Shown piece by piece: positions 1 to 8,121 of a stretch of 40,163 nucleotides of DNA. The translations under genes were made by a program, and so were the position numbers. Numbering within the stretch: the stretch's first letter is position 1; each line of letters begins with the position of its first letter. Under the pieces are notes generated by a model that was not told the origin of the DNA, ran no database searches, and saw only the letters and a list, made by a program, of their open reading frames with translations. This DNA is from DATKKM01 sp035542855 (lineage in GTDB: Bacteria > Chloroflexota > Dehalococcoidia > SM23-28-2 > RBG-16-64-32), in assembly GCA_035542855.1 (NCBI GenBank), contig DATKKM010000021.1, forward strand, positions 1-40,163. The letters run 5' to 3'.

Positions 1-923
1 CCGGTCACGCGGTCGTCGAAGCGCATGCCGATGGCGACAATGAGGTCGGCCTCGCAGATCGCGAGGTTGTTCCAGTACATCCCGTGCATGCCCGGCATAC
101 CCATGTAGAGCGGGTGCGTGCCGGGGAAGCCGCTGATGCCCAGGAGAGTGGTGATCACCGGGATATTGGTCTTCTCCGCCAGCTCCTGGATCTGCTCGAA
201 GGCGGCCGAAATGATCACGCCGTGCCCGCAGATGATAATCGGACGCTCCGCCTCCTGGATCAGCTGGGCGGCCTTGGCGATCTCCCGCTCGTCGACGACG
301 TGGCCGTTGGGGCGGTAGCCGCGCAGGTTCACCTTCTCGCTCCAGTAGAACTTGCCGCGCTGCTGCAGGGTGTCGCGCGGGATGTCGATCAGCACCGGCC
401 CCGGGCGGCCCGTGGTGGCGATGTAGAACGCCTGCTGCATGGCGCGCGGGATGTCGTTCACGTCCAGCACCAGCTCGTTGTGCTTGGTGATCGGGATCGT
501 GATGCCCTGGATGTCCGCCTCCTGGAAGCCGTCGCGGCCGATGAGCGCCCTGATCACCTGGCCGGTGACGCAGACCAGCGGCACCGAGTCCATGAAGGCG
601 TTGGCGATGCCCGTGACCAGGTTGGTGGCCCCCGGGCCGGACGTCCCGTAGCAGACGCCTGCCTTGCCCGTCACGCGGGCGTAGGCGTCCGCGGCGTGGG
701 CGGCGCACTGCTCGTGCTTCACCAGGTAGTGCTTGATTGGATACGTGCGCGGCGTGATGCCCTCCGGCACCGGCCGGATGCCGACGCCGCCGTTCTCCAG
801 CACGTCGTAGAGCGGCAGGTTGGCGCCGCCGGGCAGCCCGAAGATGGTGTCCACGCCTTCGCGCACGAAGGCCTCCATCACCATCTGGGCGCCTGTCATC
901 TCTTGTCCTATTGTGTCTTCCAT
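1..923 (-). CDS. ilvB: Acetolactate synthase large subunit (partial, C-terminus beyond window)
   Basis: ThDP-dependent enzyme that condenses two pyruvates, or pyruvate and 2-oxobutyrate, in the first common step of branched-chain amino acid synthesis. About 307 residues are visible, covering the N-terminal ThDP-binding domain and part of the middle domain. The catalytic Glu is residue 71 in KHEQCAAHAADAYAR, followed by the family motif GTSGPGATN. The stretch between the first glycine loop (FGLPGGAN, 28-35) and the catalytic Glu looks about ten residues longer than in many homologues. The ATG at 923 has a GAGAGGA Shine-Dalgarno. The gene lies 97 bp behind ilvD with no terminator visible between them, so co-transcription under the ilvD T-box is inferred. 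The open reading frame runs off the left edge. Confidence 0.95.
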   Translation of the reverse strand, partial: MEDTIGQEMTGAQMVMEAFVREGVDTIFGLPGGANLPLYDVLENGGVGIRPVPEGITPRTYPIKHYLVKHEQCAAHAADAYARVTGKAGVCYGTSGPGATNLVTGIANAFMDSVPLVCVTGQVIRALIGRDGFQEADIQGITIPITKHNELVLDVNDIPRAMQQAFYIATTGRPGPVLIDIPRDTLQQRGKFYWSEKVNLRGYRPNGHVVDEREIAKAAQLIQEAERPIIICGHGVIISAAFEQIQELAEKTNIPVITTLLGISGFPGTHPLYMGMPGMHGMYWNNLAICEADLIVAIGMRFDDRVT

Positions 924-1020
924 TCCTGGGTCCTCTCGATTGATGTCCGAATCCAGTTTTATAGACGCGGTAAACGGGGTTATTGCTACGCGCTGCGGCG
1001 GCGATTCGCGGTGCGACAGG

Positions 1021-2706
1021 CTAACTGCATACCGCGCCCCGCGCCGCCGACGATACGAGGCGGGCGTACTTGGCCAGGGCGCCGTGCGTGTACTTCGGCG
1101 CGGGCGCCTGCCATTGGCCAAGCCGCCGCTGCAACTCCTCCTGGCTCACTTCCAGCTGGATGAGCCTGTCCGGTATGTCCAACGTGATCGTGTCGCCTTC
1201 CTGGACCACAGCGATTGGCCCGCCCACCTGCGCTTCCGGTGAGACGTGGCCCACCGTGAAACCGCGTGTGGCGCCCGAGAAGCGCCCGTCAGTGATCAGC
1301 GCCACCTGCTCGTCCAGCCCCTGGCCGGAGAGGGCCGCTGTGACGCCCAGCATCTCGCGCATGCCGGGGCCGCCCTTCGGCCCCTCGTAGCGGATCACCA
1401 CAACGTCGCCGGGCTTGATCTCGCGCCGGGCGACGGCGGCCGCCGCGTCCTCCTCGCGCTCGAAGACGCGGGCGGGGCCGCTGTGGTGCGTCTTGTGGAC
1501 GCCGCTGGTCTTCATCACGCCGCCCTCGGGCGCCAGATTGCCCTTCAGCACGACGAGCGTGCCGGTCGGCTCCAGCGGCCGGTCGACGGGGACGATGACC
1601 CGGCCGTCCTGCGGGAACTGCATCCCGGCCAGGTTCTCGGCCATCGTGCGGCCGGTAACGGTGATGCAGTCGCCGTGCAGGAGGTCCGCGTCCAGCAGCT
1701 CCTTCAGCACGCGTGGCGTGCCGCCGGCAGCATGGAGATCGCTCTGCACGAAGCGGCCGCCCGGGCGCATGTCCGCGATGTGTGGCACGCGCCGGGCGAT
1801 CGTGTCGATGTCGTCCAGCGTGATCTCGATGCCGCACTCGTGGGCCATGGCCGGTATGTGCAGCGCCAGGTTCGTCGATCCGCCGACGGCGACGACGAGC
1901 GTGATTGCGTTTTCGAATGCTTTGCGGGTGAGGATGTCCCGCGGGCGGATGTCTTCGGCCAGGAGGCGCATCACGCGGCTGCCGGCCCAGCGGCAGAGCT
2001 CCGTGCGCTCAGGCGCCGCCGCCGGCATGGAGGCCGAGAAGGGCAGGGCGATGCCGAGCGCCTCGCTGGCGCAGGCCATTGTGTTGGCGGTGTACATGCC
2101 GCCGCAGGCGCCCTCGCCGGGGCAGGCGGCGCACTCCAGCTCGTGCTGCTCTTCCAGCGTCATGCGGCCGGCTTCCACCGCGCCCACGCTCTCGAAGACG
2201 TCCTGGATGGTGACGTCCTTGCCGCGCCAGGTGCCGGGCAAGATGCTGCCGCCGTAGACGAAGACGCTGGGCACGTTGAGGCGCGCCATCGCCATGATCA
2301 TGCCCGGCTCCGTCTTGTCGCAGCCGCCGATGCCGACCACTGCGTCGTAGCCATGCGCCATCATCACCAGTTCGACGGAGTCGGCGATGACTTCACGGCT
2401 GACCAGCGAGGCCTTCATGCCTTCATAGCCCATGGCGATCCCATCGGTCACCGATATGGTTGTGAACTCGCGCGGGGTGCCGCCGGCGGCGCTGACGCCC
2501 TGCTTGGCCCAGCCGGCCATGCGGTTCAGCGCGCTGTTGCAGGGAGTCGTCTCGTTCCAGGCGCTGACCACGCCGACGATGGGCTTGGCCAGGTCGTCGT
2601 CGGTCAGGCCCATGGCGCGCATGTAGGCCCGCGCGGGGGCGCGGCTGAAGCCGGTCCTGTAGACCGCATCGCTGGTCAGTGCGCGCTTTGTCGATGTGGT
2701 TGCCAT
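1021..2706 (-). CDS. ilvD: Dihydroxy-acid dehydratase
   Basis: Iron-sulfur enzyme that dehydrates 2,3-dihydroxy-isovalerate and -methylvalerate to the 2-oxo acids before transamination to valine and isoleucine. The protein has 561 residues, the usual length. Candidate Fe-S ligands are Cys56 (TTPCNSALN), Cys129 (GIGGCDKTEPG) and Cys201 (CPGEGACGGMYTANTMA). I chose the ATG at 2706 (MATTSTKRAL) because the 33 in-frame codons upstream of it translate the T-box antiterminator and terminator and are leader RNA, not protein. The T-box leader and ilvB downstream place it in an ilv operon. Confidence 0.97.
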   Translation of the reverse strand: MATTSTKRALTSDAVYRTGFSRAPARAYMRAMGLTDDDLAKPIVGVVSAWNETTPCNSALNRMAGWAKQGVSAAGGTPREFTTISVTDGIAMGYEGMKASLVSREVIADSVELVMMAHGYDAVVGIGGCDKTEPGMIMAMARLNVPSVFVYGGSILPGTWRGKDVTIQDVFESVGAVEAGRMTLEEQHELECAACPGEGACGGMYTANTMACASEALGIALPFSASMPAAAPERTELCRWAGSRVMRLLAEDIRPRDILTRKAFENAITLVVAVGGSTNLALHIPAMAHECGIEITLDDIDTIARRVPHIADMRPGGRFVQSDLHAAGGTPRVLKELLDADLLHGDCITVTGRTMAENLAGMQFPQDGRVIVPVDRPLEPTGTLVVLKGNLAPEGGVMKTSGVHKTHHSGPARVFEREEDAAAAVARREIKPGDVVVIRYEGPKGGPGMREMLGVTAALSGQGLDEQVALITDGRFSGATRGFTVGHVSPEAQVGGPIAVVQEGDTITLDIPDRLIQLEVSQEELQRRLGQWQAPAPKYTHGALAKYARLVSSAARGAVCS

Positions 2707-2720
2707 TGGTTTGCCTTCCA

Positions 2721-2754
2721 AAAGAAAAGTCCCGTCCGTTAAGGGACGGGACTT
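2721..2754 (-). terminator. Intrinsic terminator of the ilvD T-box
   Basis: An 11-bp perfect stem (AAGTCCCGTCC paired with GGACGGGACTT) around a 6-nt loop is followed on the minus strand by a broken U-run (TTTTCTTTT). It lies 15 bp upstream of the ilvD ATG. The CCCTT at 2745-2741 overlaps the loop and can instead pair with the AAGGG of the T-box at 2775-2771, giving the mutually exclusive antiterminator. Confidence 0.93.
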
Positions 2755-2950
2755 GCGTCTCGCGGTACCACCCTTGTTCTCCGCCGGAGGCGGAACACTC
2801 GGCACGCTGTAACGGGCGCACCCGATGCGGGCCTACTCGCTCCCTTTCGACCCCATGGCTCCTGGGCGACTTCGCGGCGCCTTCGCTACCGGGCTCTCAC
2901 CTTGCCCCGGCTCTCTGAAGCGGGCCTTCCGCTACTGGTTCCCTATCGTA
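2721..2950 (-). promoter_or_regulatory. T-box riboswitch, predicted tRNA-Val (GUC specifier)
   Basis: Leader RNA that senses uncharged tRNA and controls ilvD transcription. The T-box core AAGGGTGGTACCGCG is at 2775-2761; its UGGU bulge would pair with an ACCA tRNA end, matching the A discriminator of tRNA-Val. The specifier loop follows the classical S-turn layout: AGTA (about 2938-2935), a GCGG/CCGC helix, GAA, then GTC at 2870-2868 followed by a purine, all closed by GGG/CCC. The distal stem I motif AGAGAGCCGGG and a CCGGG/CCCGG helix are present. A stem III hairpin (TCCGCC/GGCGGA) lies between 2803 and 2783. Assigning the specifier as valine is inference from this folding by eye. Confidence 0.92.
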
Positions 2951-2990
2951 GCCTCTGCAATCCACCCGAAGGCGGACACAATTCTCGACA

Positions 2991-3020
2991 AGTGTATGTG
3001 GATAACCGCCGCCGCGTCAA
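2991..3020 (-). promoter_or_regulatory. Predicted sigma-A promoter of the T-box/ilvD transcript
   Basis: TTGACG (3020-3015), an 18-bp spacer and TACACT (2996-2991) lie about 40 bp upstream of stem I of the T-box. The -35 matches the consensus at 5 of 6 positions and the -10 at 4 of 6. Confidence 0.6.
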
Positions 3021-3044
3021 GACACATCCTGTTACGCAAAGTGT

Positions 3045-3080
3045 GACGCCGGCCCGCGAGGGGGTGCGCGAGCCGGCGTC
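3045..3080 (-). terminator. Possible terminator hairpin downstream of the HtrA gene
   Basis: GACGCCGGC and GCCGGCGTC form a perfect 9-bp outer stem, extended by CGCG pairing, 21 bp after the HtrA stop codon. The tail (ACACTTTGCG) is only weakly U-rich, so it may be Rho-assisted or only a 3-prime stability hairpin. Confidence 0.5.
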
Positions 3081-3101
3081 CGGTCCCAATCCGCTATGTG
3101 A

Positions 3102-4286
3102 CTATGCGTTCGGCCAGTCCGCCAGCGTGGCGGTGATCGTCTGCTCCTTGCCGTCGCGCACGATTCCCAGGTCCACCGTGTCGCCGGGGCGCTTGTTGCG
3201 GTCCAGGTAGGTGGCCAGCTGGTCGATCCCAGCCACGTCCTGGCCGTCCACCTTCACGATCACGTCGCCGCCCTTCACCAGTTGCTGCGAGTTGTTGGCC
3301 TGGCTCTGCGTGGCGAAGGCGCCGGTCAGCCCGGCGTCGTCCGCGGGGCCGCCGTTGGCGACGTATGTCACGTAGACGCCCTGGTCGACGGTCAGGTCGA
3401 GGTCAGACTTCACTGTCGGCGTGACGTCCACGCCGGAGATGCCCAGCCAGGCGTGCTGGACGGTTTCGCCGGAGGACTTGAGGTCGTTCAGCTCGGACTT
3501 GACGGTGTTGATCGCCACGGCGAAACCGACGCCGACGTTCACGCTGTCGCCCGTCGGGTTCTCGAGCAGCGTGTTGACGCCGACGACATCGGCGTGGCAG
3601 TCGATCAGGGGGCCGCCGGAGTTGCCGGGGTTGATCGCCGCGTCCGTCTGGATCAGGCCGCGGATCGGCCGCGTGCTGTTGCCCTCAGAGTAGGCGCGGT
3701 CCAGGCCGCTGACGATACCCTGGGTGAGCGAGCCTTCCAGGTTGAAGGGGTTGCCCAGGGCCAGCACCGTGTCACCGACGCGCAGCGAGCTGGAGTCTCC
3801 CAGTGTGGCCGGCGTCAAGTCGTGCTGTGAGGGATCGACCTTGATCACGGCGAGGTCGTTCTGGTTGTCCGTCCCGACGACTGTTGCCGAGACGGTCGCG
3901 CCGTCATCGAAGGTCACGGTGATCTCGGTCGCACTCTCGACGACGTGGTCGTTCGTCAGGATGTTCCCGCTCTCATCCAGCACGATGCCGGTGCCGGTGC
4001 CGGAGATCTGCCCGAAACCACTGCCGCCAACGATGTCCACTTCGACGACGGATGGGCGTACTTCATCGTAGATGTCAGCAGCGGACATGCATTCCCCGCT
4101 GGGCGTGACGTTGGAGGCGGTGGAGCTGCTGCCGTTGGTGGCTGCCGGCGTGGGTGTGCCCGAAACGTTCTGGACGTTGTCACCGTTGCCGCCGCCGTTG
4201 TTGACCAGGGCGAAGACGCCGAAGACGGCGGCCATAGCCAGAATCCCTCCCAGGAACGCCGCCGCTAACCTCATCCTGCCGTGCAT
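3102..4286 (-). CDS. HtrA/DegP-type membrane-anchored serine protease with PDZ domain
   Basis: Envelope quality-control protease of the S1C family. Residues 6-28 form one N-terminal membrane anchor, followed by a Gly/Ser/Thr-rich linker to about 65. The trypsin-like domain carries the full triad: His114 (LTNDHVVESA), Asp144 (NDLAVIKVD) and Ser223 (NPGNSGGPLID). A C-terminal PDZ domain covers about 280-390. Length (394 aa) is normal for a single-PDZ bacterial HtrA. The ATG at 4286 has a good Shine-Dalgarno (GGAGG, 7 nt). The gene is monocistronic or the last of the DUF192 group, ending in a hairpin. The specific paralogue (DegP, DegQ or DegS) cannot be told. Confidence 0.95.
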   Translation of the reverse strand: MHGRMRLAAAFLGGILAMAAVFGVFALVNNGGGNGDNVQNVSGTPTPAATNGSSSTASNVTPSGECMSAADIYDEVRPSVVEVDIVGGSGFGQISGTGTGIVLDESGNILTNDHVVESATEITVTFDDGATVSATVVGTDNQNDLAVIKVDPSQHDLTPATLGDSSSLRVGDTVLALGNPFNLEGSLTQGIVSGLDRAYSEGNSTRPIRGLIQTDAAINPGNSGGPLIDCHADVVGVNTLLENPTGDSVNVGVGFAVAINTVKSELNDLKSSGETVQHAWLGISGVDVTPTVKSDLDLTVDQGVYVTYVANGGPADDAGLTGAFATQSQANNSQQLVKGGDVIVKVDGQDVAGIDQLATYLDRNKRPGDTVDLGIVRDGKEQTITATLADWPNA

Positions 4287-4404
4287 GTCAGTCCTCCGTT
4301 CGATTTCCGTTCATCTTTGCGTGCCCTCTCGGACAGCTATCAGACTAGGAGCCGGAGATTAGAGCGACCTTGGGGGAAGATTAAAGAAGCCTAACGCCCG
4401 GCGC

Positions 4405-4920
4405 TCAGTCCTGGGCGCCTTCCGAGATCGCGGGGTGGATGTCCGCCTTATCTCCCACGGCGACGCCGTTCTGCGCGAACCAGCCCTGGTTCGCCTCTAC
4501 AGCGTAGCGGTAGGGCTGCGTGGGGCCGTGGGTGTTCGTCGTCTCCGGCTGCATGTCCTCTATGGATACGATCACCCCGTCCGCCTGGATGAACGCGATT
4601 GTCAGCGGCAGCGGCGTGTCCTTCATCCAGTACGCCTCCGTGGAGTCACCGTGGTAGGCGAAGAGCATCCCCTCGTCTGACGGCAGGCAGTTGCGGTTCA
4701 TCAAGCCTTGTGCGCGCTCCTCCCGCGTATCTGCCAGCTGCGTGGTCAGGCGCTCGGTGCTGCCGGCGGCTGTCGTGAACTTCACGGCGACGGTGTCCGG
4801 TGAGAATGCGGACAGCTCCTCGCAGCCAGCGGCGGTCTGCGAGGCCGGGTCGGACGAACCTCCGCTGCAGGCCGCGGCGAGCAGGAGGAGGACGGTGGCG
4901 AGAGACGATACGAATCGCAT
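4405..4920 (-). CDS. DUF192 family lipoprotein
   Basis: Secreted lipoprotein of 171 residues: a hydrophobic signal ends in the lipobox LAAAC, making Cys18 the lipidated residue. The rest is one DUF192 domain (about 50-165) with the family features RAQGLMNR, GMLF, YWMKDTPLPLTIAFI and a C-terminal AVEANQGWF segment. DUF192 has no established biochemical role. The gene starts 6 bp after the stop of the flavoprotein gene, so the two are likely co-transcribed, but no functional link follows from that. Confidence 0.88.
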   Translation of the reverse strand: MRFVSSLATVLLLLAAACSGGSSDPASQTAAGCEELSAFSPDTVAVKFTTAAGSTERLTTQLADTREERAQGLMNRNCLPSDEGMLFAYHGDSTEAYWMKDTPLPLTIAFIQADGVIVSIEDMQPETTNTHGPTQPYRYAVEANQGWFAQNGVAVGDKADIHPAISEGAQD

Positions 4921-4926
4921 ATCGGG

Positions 4927-6135
4927 TCAACGGCCGGGCGCGGCCGCCAGCAGGCGCAGGCCGGCGGCTACGCGCGTTGTGCGGCGACGCTCCGCCACCG
5001 CGGCGAAGAAGTCGACGGCGTAGCGCACCGGGCCGATCATCCGCACGAAGTCCAGGTAGGTGAGGTCGCCGCGGATCAGGTGGCAGAAGAAGAGCCAGAA
5101 CTTCTGGCTGCGGCGCATCAGCGCCAGGTAGGGCGGCGGCGCGAAGTTGAACAGCTCCTGCAACCGCCGGGAGACGTCCAGCTCCGGCTGCAGGTGCGCG
5201 TCCACGGCGGCCTGGTAGCCGCCCATGCCGCCGGTCTCACCGGAGAGCGCGCGCAGCGCCTCTGCGGCGGCCAGGCGGCCGCTGGCGAAGGCCATGTGGA
5301 TTCCCTCGCCGGACAGCGGATCCACGAGGCCGGCGGCATCGCCCGTCAGCGCGACAGGCCCGCGCGCGATGGGCGTTCCAGACCTCCGCACAGGCAGGTG
5401 GTGCCCGCGCAGGTTCTCCACAGACCCGGCGTCGAAGCCGTAACGAGTCGCCAGCTCGGCCAGCTTGGGCCGCAGCGTGAAGCCGGCGTACTTCCAGGCG
5501 CCGACGCCCACGTTCAGGTGGTCCGACTTCGGGAAGACCCAGCCGTAGCCTCCTGCCAGCCCGCCCAGGTCCAGCGCGACGACGTCCCGCCAGCGTTCCG
5601 GCACGTCGCCCGTGAACGGCACGTTCCCTTCAAGCGCCACGGCATCCTCGTACTCCGGGCGCAGGCCGAGCGAGCGGCCGGAGATGCCGTTCGCGCCATC
5701 CGCGCCGATCAGCAGCCGCGACTCGTAGACGTCTTTGTCCGTGCGCAGGGTGACGCCGGTTTCCCGGGCGTCGATCTCGCGCGCGGCCTCGCCGTCATGC
5801 AGGTCGGCGCCGGCTTCGGCGGCGCGTTCGGCCAGGTGCTGGTCGAGGAGGCAGCGCTGTGTCATGTACGTCAGCGGCCGGTCGAAGCGGCGGTCGAAGT
5901 CGCCGCCCAGCCGCAGCGAGAAGCGCGCCCCGTAGATCGTGCGCTCGATGACGGGGGAGAGGTCGATGTCTTGCACTGAGGCGGCGCGCAGGGTGACGCC
6001 GCCGCCGCACGGCTTGTCGCGCGGGAACTTCTGCTTGTCCAGCAGGAGGACGCGTGCGCCGCGCTCCGCCAGCTGCCGGGCCGCCGTGCTGCCGGAGGGC
6101 CCGGCCCCAGCCACGATCACGTCGTAGGTGGTCAC
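4927..6135 (-). CDS. Geranylgeranyl reductase family FAD-dependent oxidoreductase
   Basis: Flavoprotein of 402 residues. It has an N-terminal Rossmann dinucleotide motif (GAGPSG, 10-15) with ERGARVLLLDK following, the family signature FPRDKPCGGG (about 37-46), an IGADGANG motif and the second FAD motif GDAAGLVDPLSGEGI. Family members saturate isoprenoid chains of quinones or archaeal-type lipids, or hydroxylate aromatics. In a menaquinone-using bacterium, saturation of a quinone or lipid isoprenoid tail is a reasonable guess. The start is GTG at 6135, 26 bp after the SGNH gene, with only a weak Shine-Dalgarno. The true substrate cannot be read from sequence. Confidence 0.88.
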   Translation of the reverse strand: MTTYDVIVAGAGPSGSTAARQLAERGARVLLLDKQKFPRDKPCGGGVTLRAASVQDIDLSPVIERTIYGARFSLRLGGDFDRRFDRPLTYMTQRCLLDQHLAERAAEAGADLHDGEAAREIDARETGVTLRTDKDVYESRLLIGADGANGISGRSLGLRPEYEDAVALEGNVPFTGDVPERWRDVVALDLGGLAGGYGWVFPKSDHLNVGVGAWKYAGFTLRPKLAELATRYGFDAGSVENLRGHHLPVRRSGTPIARGPVALTGDAAGLVDPLSGEGIHMAFASGRLAAAEALRALSGETGGMGGYQAAVDAHLQPELDVSRRLQELFNFAPPPYLALMRRSQKFWLFFCHLIRGDLTYLDFVRMIGPVRYAVDFFAAVAERRRTTRVAAGLRLLAAAPGR

Positions 6136-6161
6136 CTGGCCAGTCTACCGCAGTCGGCGCG

Positions 6162-7163
6162 TCAGTTCAGGCCAGCGCGGCCCATGGCCTGCAGGACGGC
6201 CAGCGCCATCGCCGCCTGGCCCGCGTCGTTGGGGTGGATCAGGTCCTGCGAAATATACTCGCTCTGCTTGCCGAGGAAGAGCGGATACCAGTCCACCAGG
6301 TTCACGCCCTTCTCCTCTGCCACGGTGCGGATCTCGTCGTTGAGGCCGGTGGGGAACACCGTCCCGTCCTTGCCCTCCAGCGCCAGCGCACCGAGCTGGT
6401 CCAGGTTGTCCGATCCGCCGGAGAAGGGGTTGTACAGCGTCATCAGGAAGATCGGTACGCCCGGCGCCGCCTGCTGCAGCTCGTCGATCGCCTCTTCCAG
6501 GTTCGGCGTGAACTCGTCGAGGACGTTGCGCAGGCCATCGACGCATTCGGGTTTCCCCAGCGACTCCGTCACGGTGGGGCAGGTGCCCGTCAGCACCAGG
6601 TCGTCGTACAGCGCCAGCAAGTCGTTGCCGCCGATCTCCAGCGTGATCGCGCTCACCTCGTTGCCGGCAATGCTGTCCCGCTTGCGGCGCACGATCTCCG
6701 ACGTCGCTGTACTGACCTCGCCCTTGTTCAGCAGGTCGGCGCTGGTGTAGCCAGGGATGCCCAGGTTCATCAGAGCCCAGTCGGCGCCCAGCGTCTGCCG
6801 GACGATCGGTACCCAGGACGTGGTGTTGCGGTCCGAGGCGCCGTTCCCGTAAGAGAGCGAGTCTCCCAGCGCGATGTACAGTTTCGCGTTCTGATCGGGC
6901 GTTGGCACGGGTGTCGGCAGCGGGGTTGGCGTCACGAAGACGGGTTGCTGCGTGTTGCGGGGCGTCACGCTTCCGATGGGCGTGGGCGATGGCGTGGCGG
7001 AGGCGCTGGGGCTGGGCGAGCCGCTCGCCGCCTTCGTGTGCGTCGCGGTAGGCTTGCCGCTCGCCGATGGCGTGGGGGAGGCGTCGCCGCTGGCGCCGCC
7101 GCCACAGGCCGCGAAGATCGCCAGCAGCGCCAGCAGAATGAGGGCGATGGTGCGACGAACTAT
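6162..7163 (-). CDS. SGNH/GDSL hydrolase lipoprotein (start uncertain, possible ATA)
   Basis: Extracytoplasmic esterase- or acyltransferase-type hydrolase. A short lipoprotein signal (RRTIALILLALLAIFAAC) is followed by a Ser/Thr/Pro linker and an SGNH domain with block I ALGDSLSYG (Ser), LGIPGY, block III EIGGNDLL and block V DLIHPND (Asp/His). No ATG, GTG or TTG lies near the signal peptide. The nearest in-frame canonical start is GTG at 7253, which would put 30 basic and Trp-rich residues before the signal and overlap the previous gene by 65 bp. An AGAGGAG Shine-Dalgarno sits 9 nt before ATA at 7163, so I place the start there with caution. The substrate is unknown. Confidence 0.83.
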   Translation of the reverse strand: MVRRTIALILLALLAIFAACGGGASGDASPTPSASGKPTATHTKAASGSPSPSASATPSPTPIGSVTPRNTQQPVFVTPTPLPTPVPTPDQNAKLYIALGDSLSYGNGASDRNTTSWVPIVRQTLGADWALMNLGIPGYTSADLLNKGEVSTATSEIVRRKRDSIAGNEVSAITLEIGGNDLLALYDDLVLTGTCPTVTESLGKPECVDGLRNVLDEFTPNLEEAIDELQQAAPGVPIFLMTLYNPFSGGSDNLDQLGALALEGKDGTVFPTGLNDEIRTVAEEKGVNLVDWYPLFLGKQSEYISQDLIHPNDAGQAAMALAVLQAMGRAGLN

Positions 7164-7188
7164 GGCCCGGCGCTCCTCTGTGCTGCGG

Positions 7189-8121
7189 TCAGGCGTTGAC
7201 GACGGCCACGATCGCCGCCACCCAGAAGACCACCAGCAGAAAGATCGTGCCACTCAGCAGGAGATACGTCGCCGCGCGCTCCCTGGGTTGGAAGAGCAGC
7301 GCCGCCACGAAGTTGACGGCCAGGATCGCGCTGGCCGTGCCCGGTATCTTGAAGATCTGATCGCGCGAGTGCAGCGTCGTGATATCGCCCACCGGCGGGA
7401 ACTTGATCGTGATCTCGTTGTTCATATTCGGGTAGTTCGCGAAGATGTACGCCCAGAGTGACGCCACCAGCGCGACCGCCGCCAGCGTCAGCAGCTGCGC
7501 GATCCGGTCCGACCAGATCGGGTGCGCCGCCACGAAATCTCGCTCGACGAGCGGGCCCGCCGGCGCCTCACCGTGCGACGCCTCGTACGCCTTCTGCGAG
7601 TCCGTGATGAACCGTGAGGGGTCTTGCGGGCTGACGGCGTAGATGGCGTCCTCAGTGCGGATGTAGACGATCTCCTCCGGCGTGCGGTGCGTGGAGAAGA
7701 AGAGCACGCGCTTCTCGTCGCCCACCTCGCCGCGGCCGACGTGGTATCCCAGCCAGCTCACCCCGAAGATGCGCGGGCGCTCGTCGCCCTTGCCGCGGAT
7801 CATCAGCTGGACGCGGTTGATCGGGATGTGGTGGCGGATCGGGCCCCAGCGGATGGTGATACCGGCCGTGCTTACGGCGTAGCGCATCGTCGCGCAGGCC
7901 CACGTCCAGAAGGCGAACGTTGCCGCGACGGCGGCCAGGACGCCGGCCCCGGCGTAGGCCAGGAACTGCGGCCAGGAGACGGGCCAGCCCAGCCCGCGGG
8001 CCAGCAGCGCCAGCGCCAGCGCGAACGCGACGCCGGACGCGACGATGCCTATCGCCATGCCCGTGGTGCGGGCCGGGCGCGAGACCGTTACGCCTTGACC
8101 CTGGAGTAGCACGGGGTGCAC
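7189..8121 (-). CDS. Membrane protein with bacterial PH-like domain
   Basis: A protein of up to 310 residues with two N-terminal membrane segments (about 22-44 and 52-75), a soluble bacterial pleckstrin-homology-like segment (about 80-170, ending YAVSPQDPSRFI, a bPH_6-like signature) and two or three C-terminal membrane segments (about 205-225, 260-280 and 285-308). Function is unknown; such domains often sit in envelope-associated proteins. The start is either GTG at 8121 (overlapping ilvE by 34 bp) or ATG at 8058, directly before the first membrane segment. No strong Shine-Dalgarno decides between them. Confidence 0.75.
   Translation of the reverse strand: MHPVLLQGQGVTVSRPARTTGMAIGIVASGVAFALALALLARGLGWPVSWPQFLAYAGAGVLAAVAATFAFWTWACATMRYAVSTAGITIRWGPIRHHIPINRVQLMIRGKGDERPRIFGVSWLGYHVGRGEVGDEKRVLFFSTHRTPEEIVYIRTEDAIYAVSPQDPSRFITDSQKAYEASHGEAPAGPLVERDFVAAHPIWSDRIAQLLTLAAVALVASLWAYIFANYPNMNNEITIKFPPVGDITTLHSRDQIFKIPGTASAILAVNFVAALLFQPRERAATYLLLSGTIFLLVVFWVAAIVAVVNA

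Noticed and set aside
1246..2742. A 498-codon open frame opposite ilvD
   Set aside because: Antisense shadow of ilvD; composition is that of reverse-read codons.
2707..2805. Longer N-terminus for ilvD
   Set aside because: The added codons translate the T-box core and terminator.
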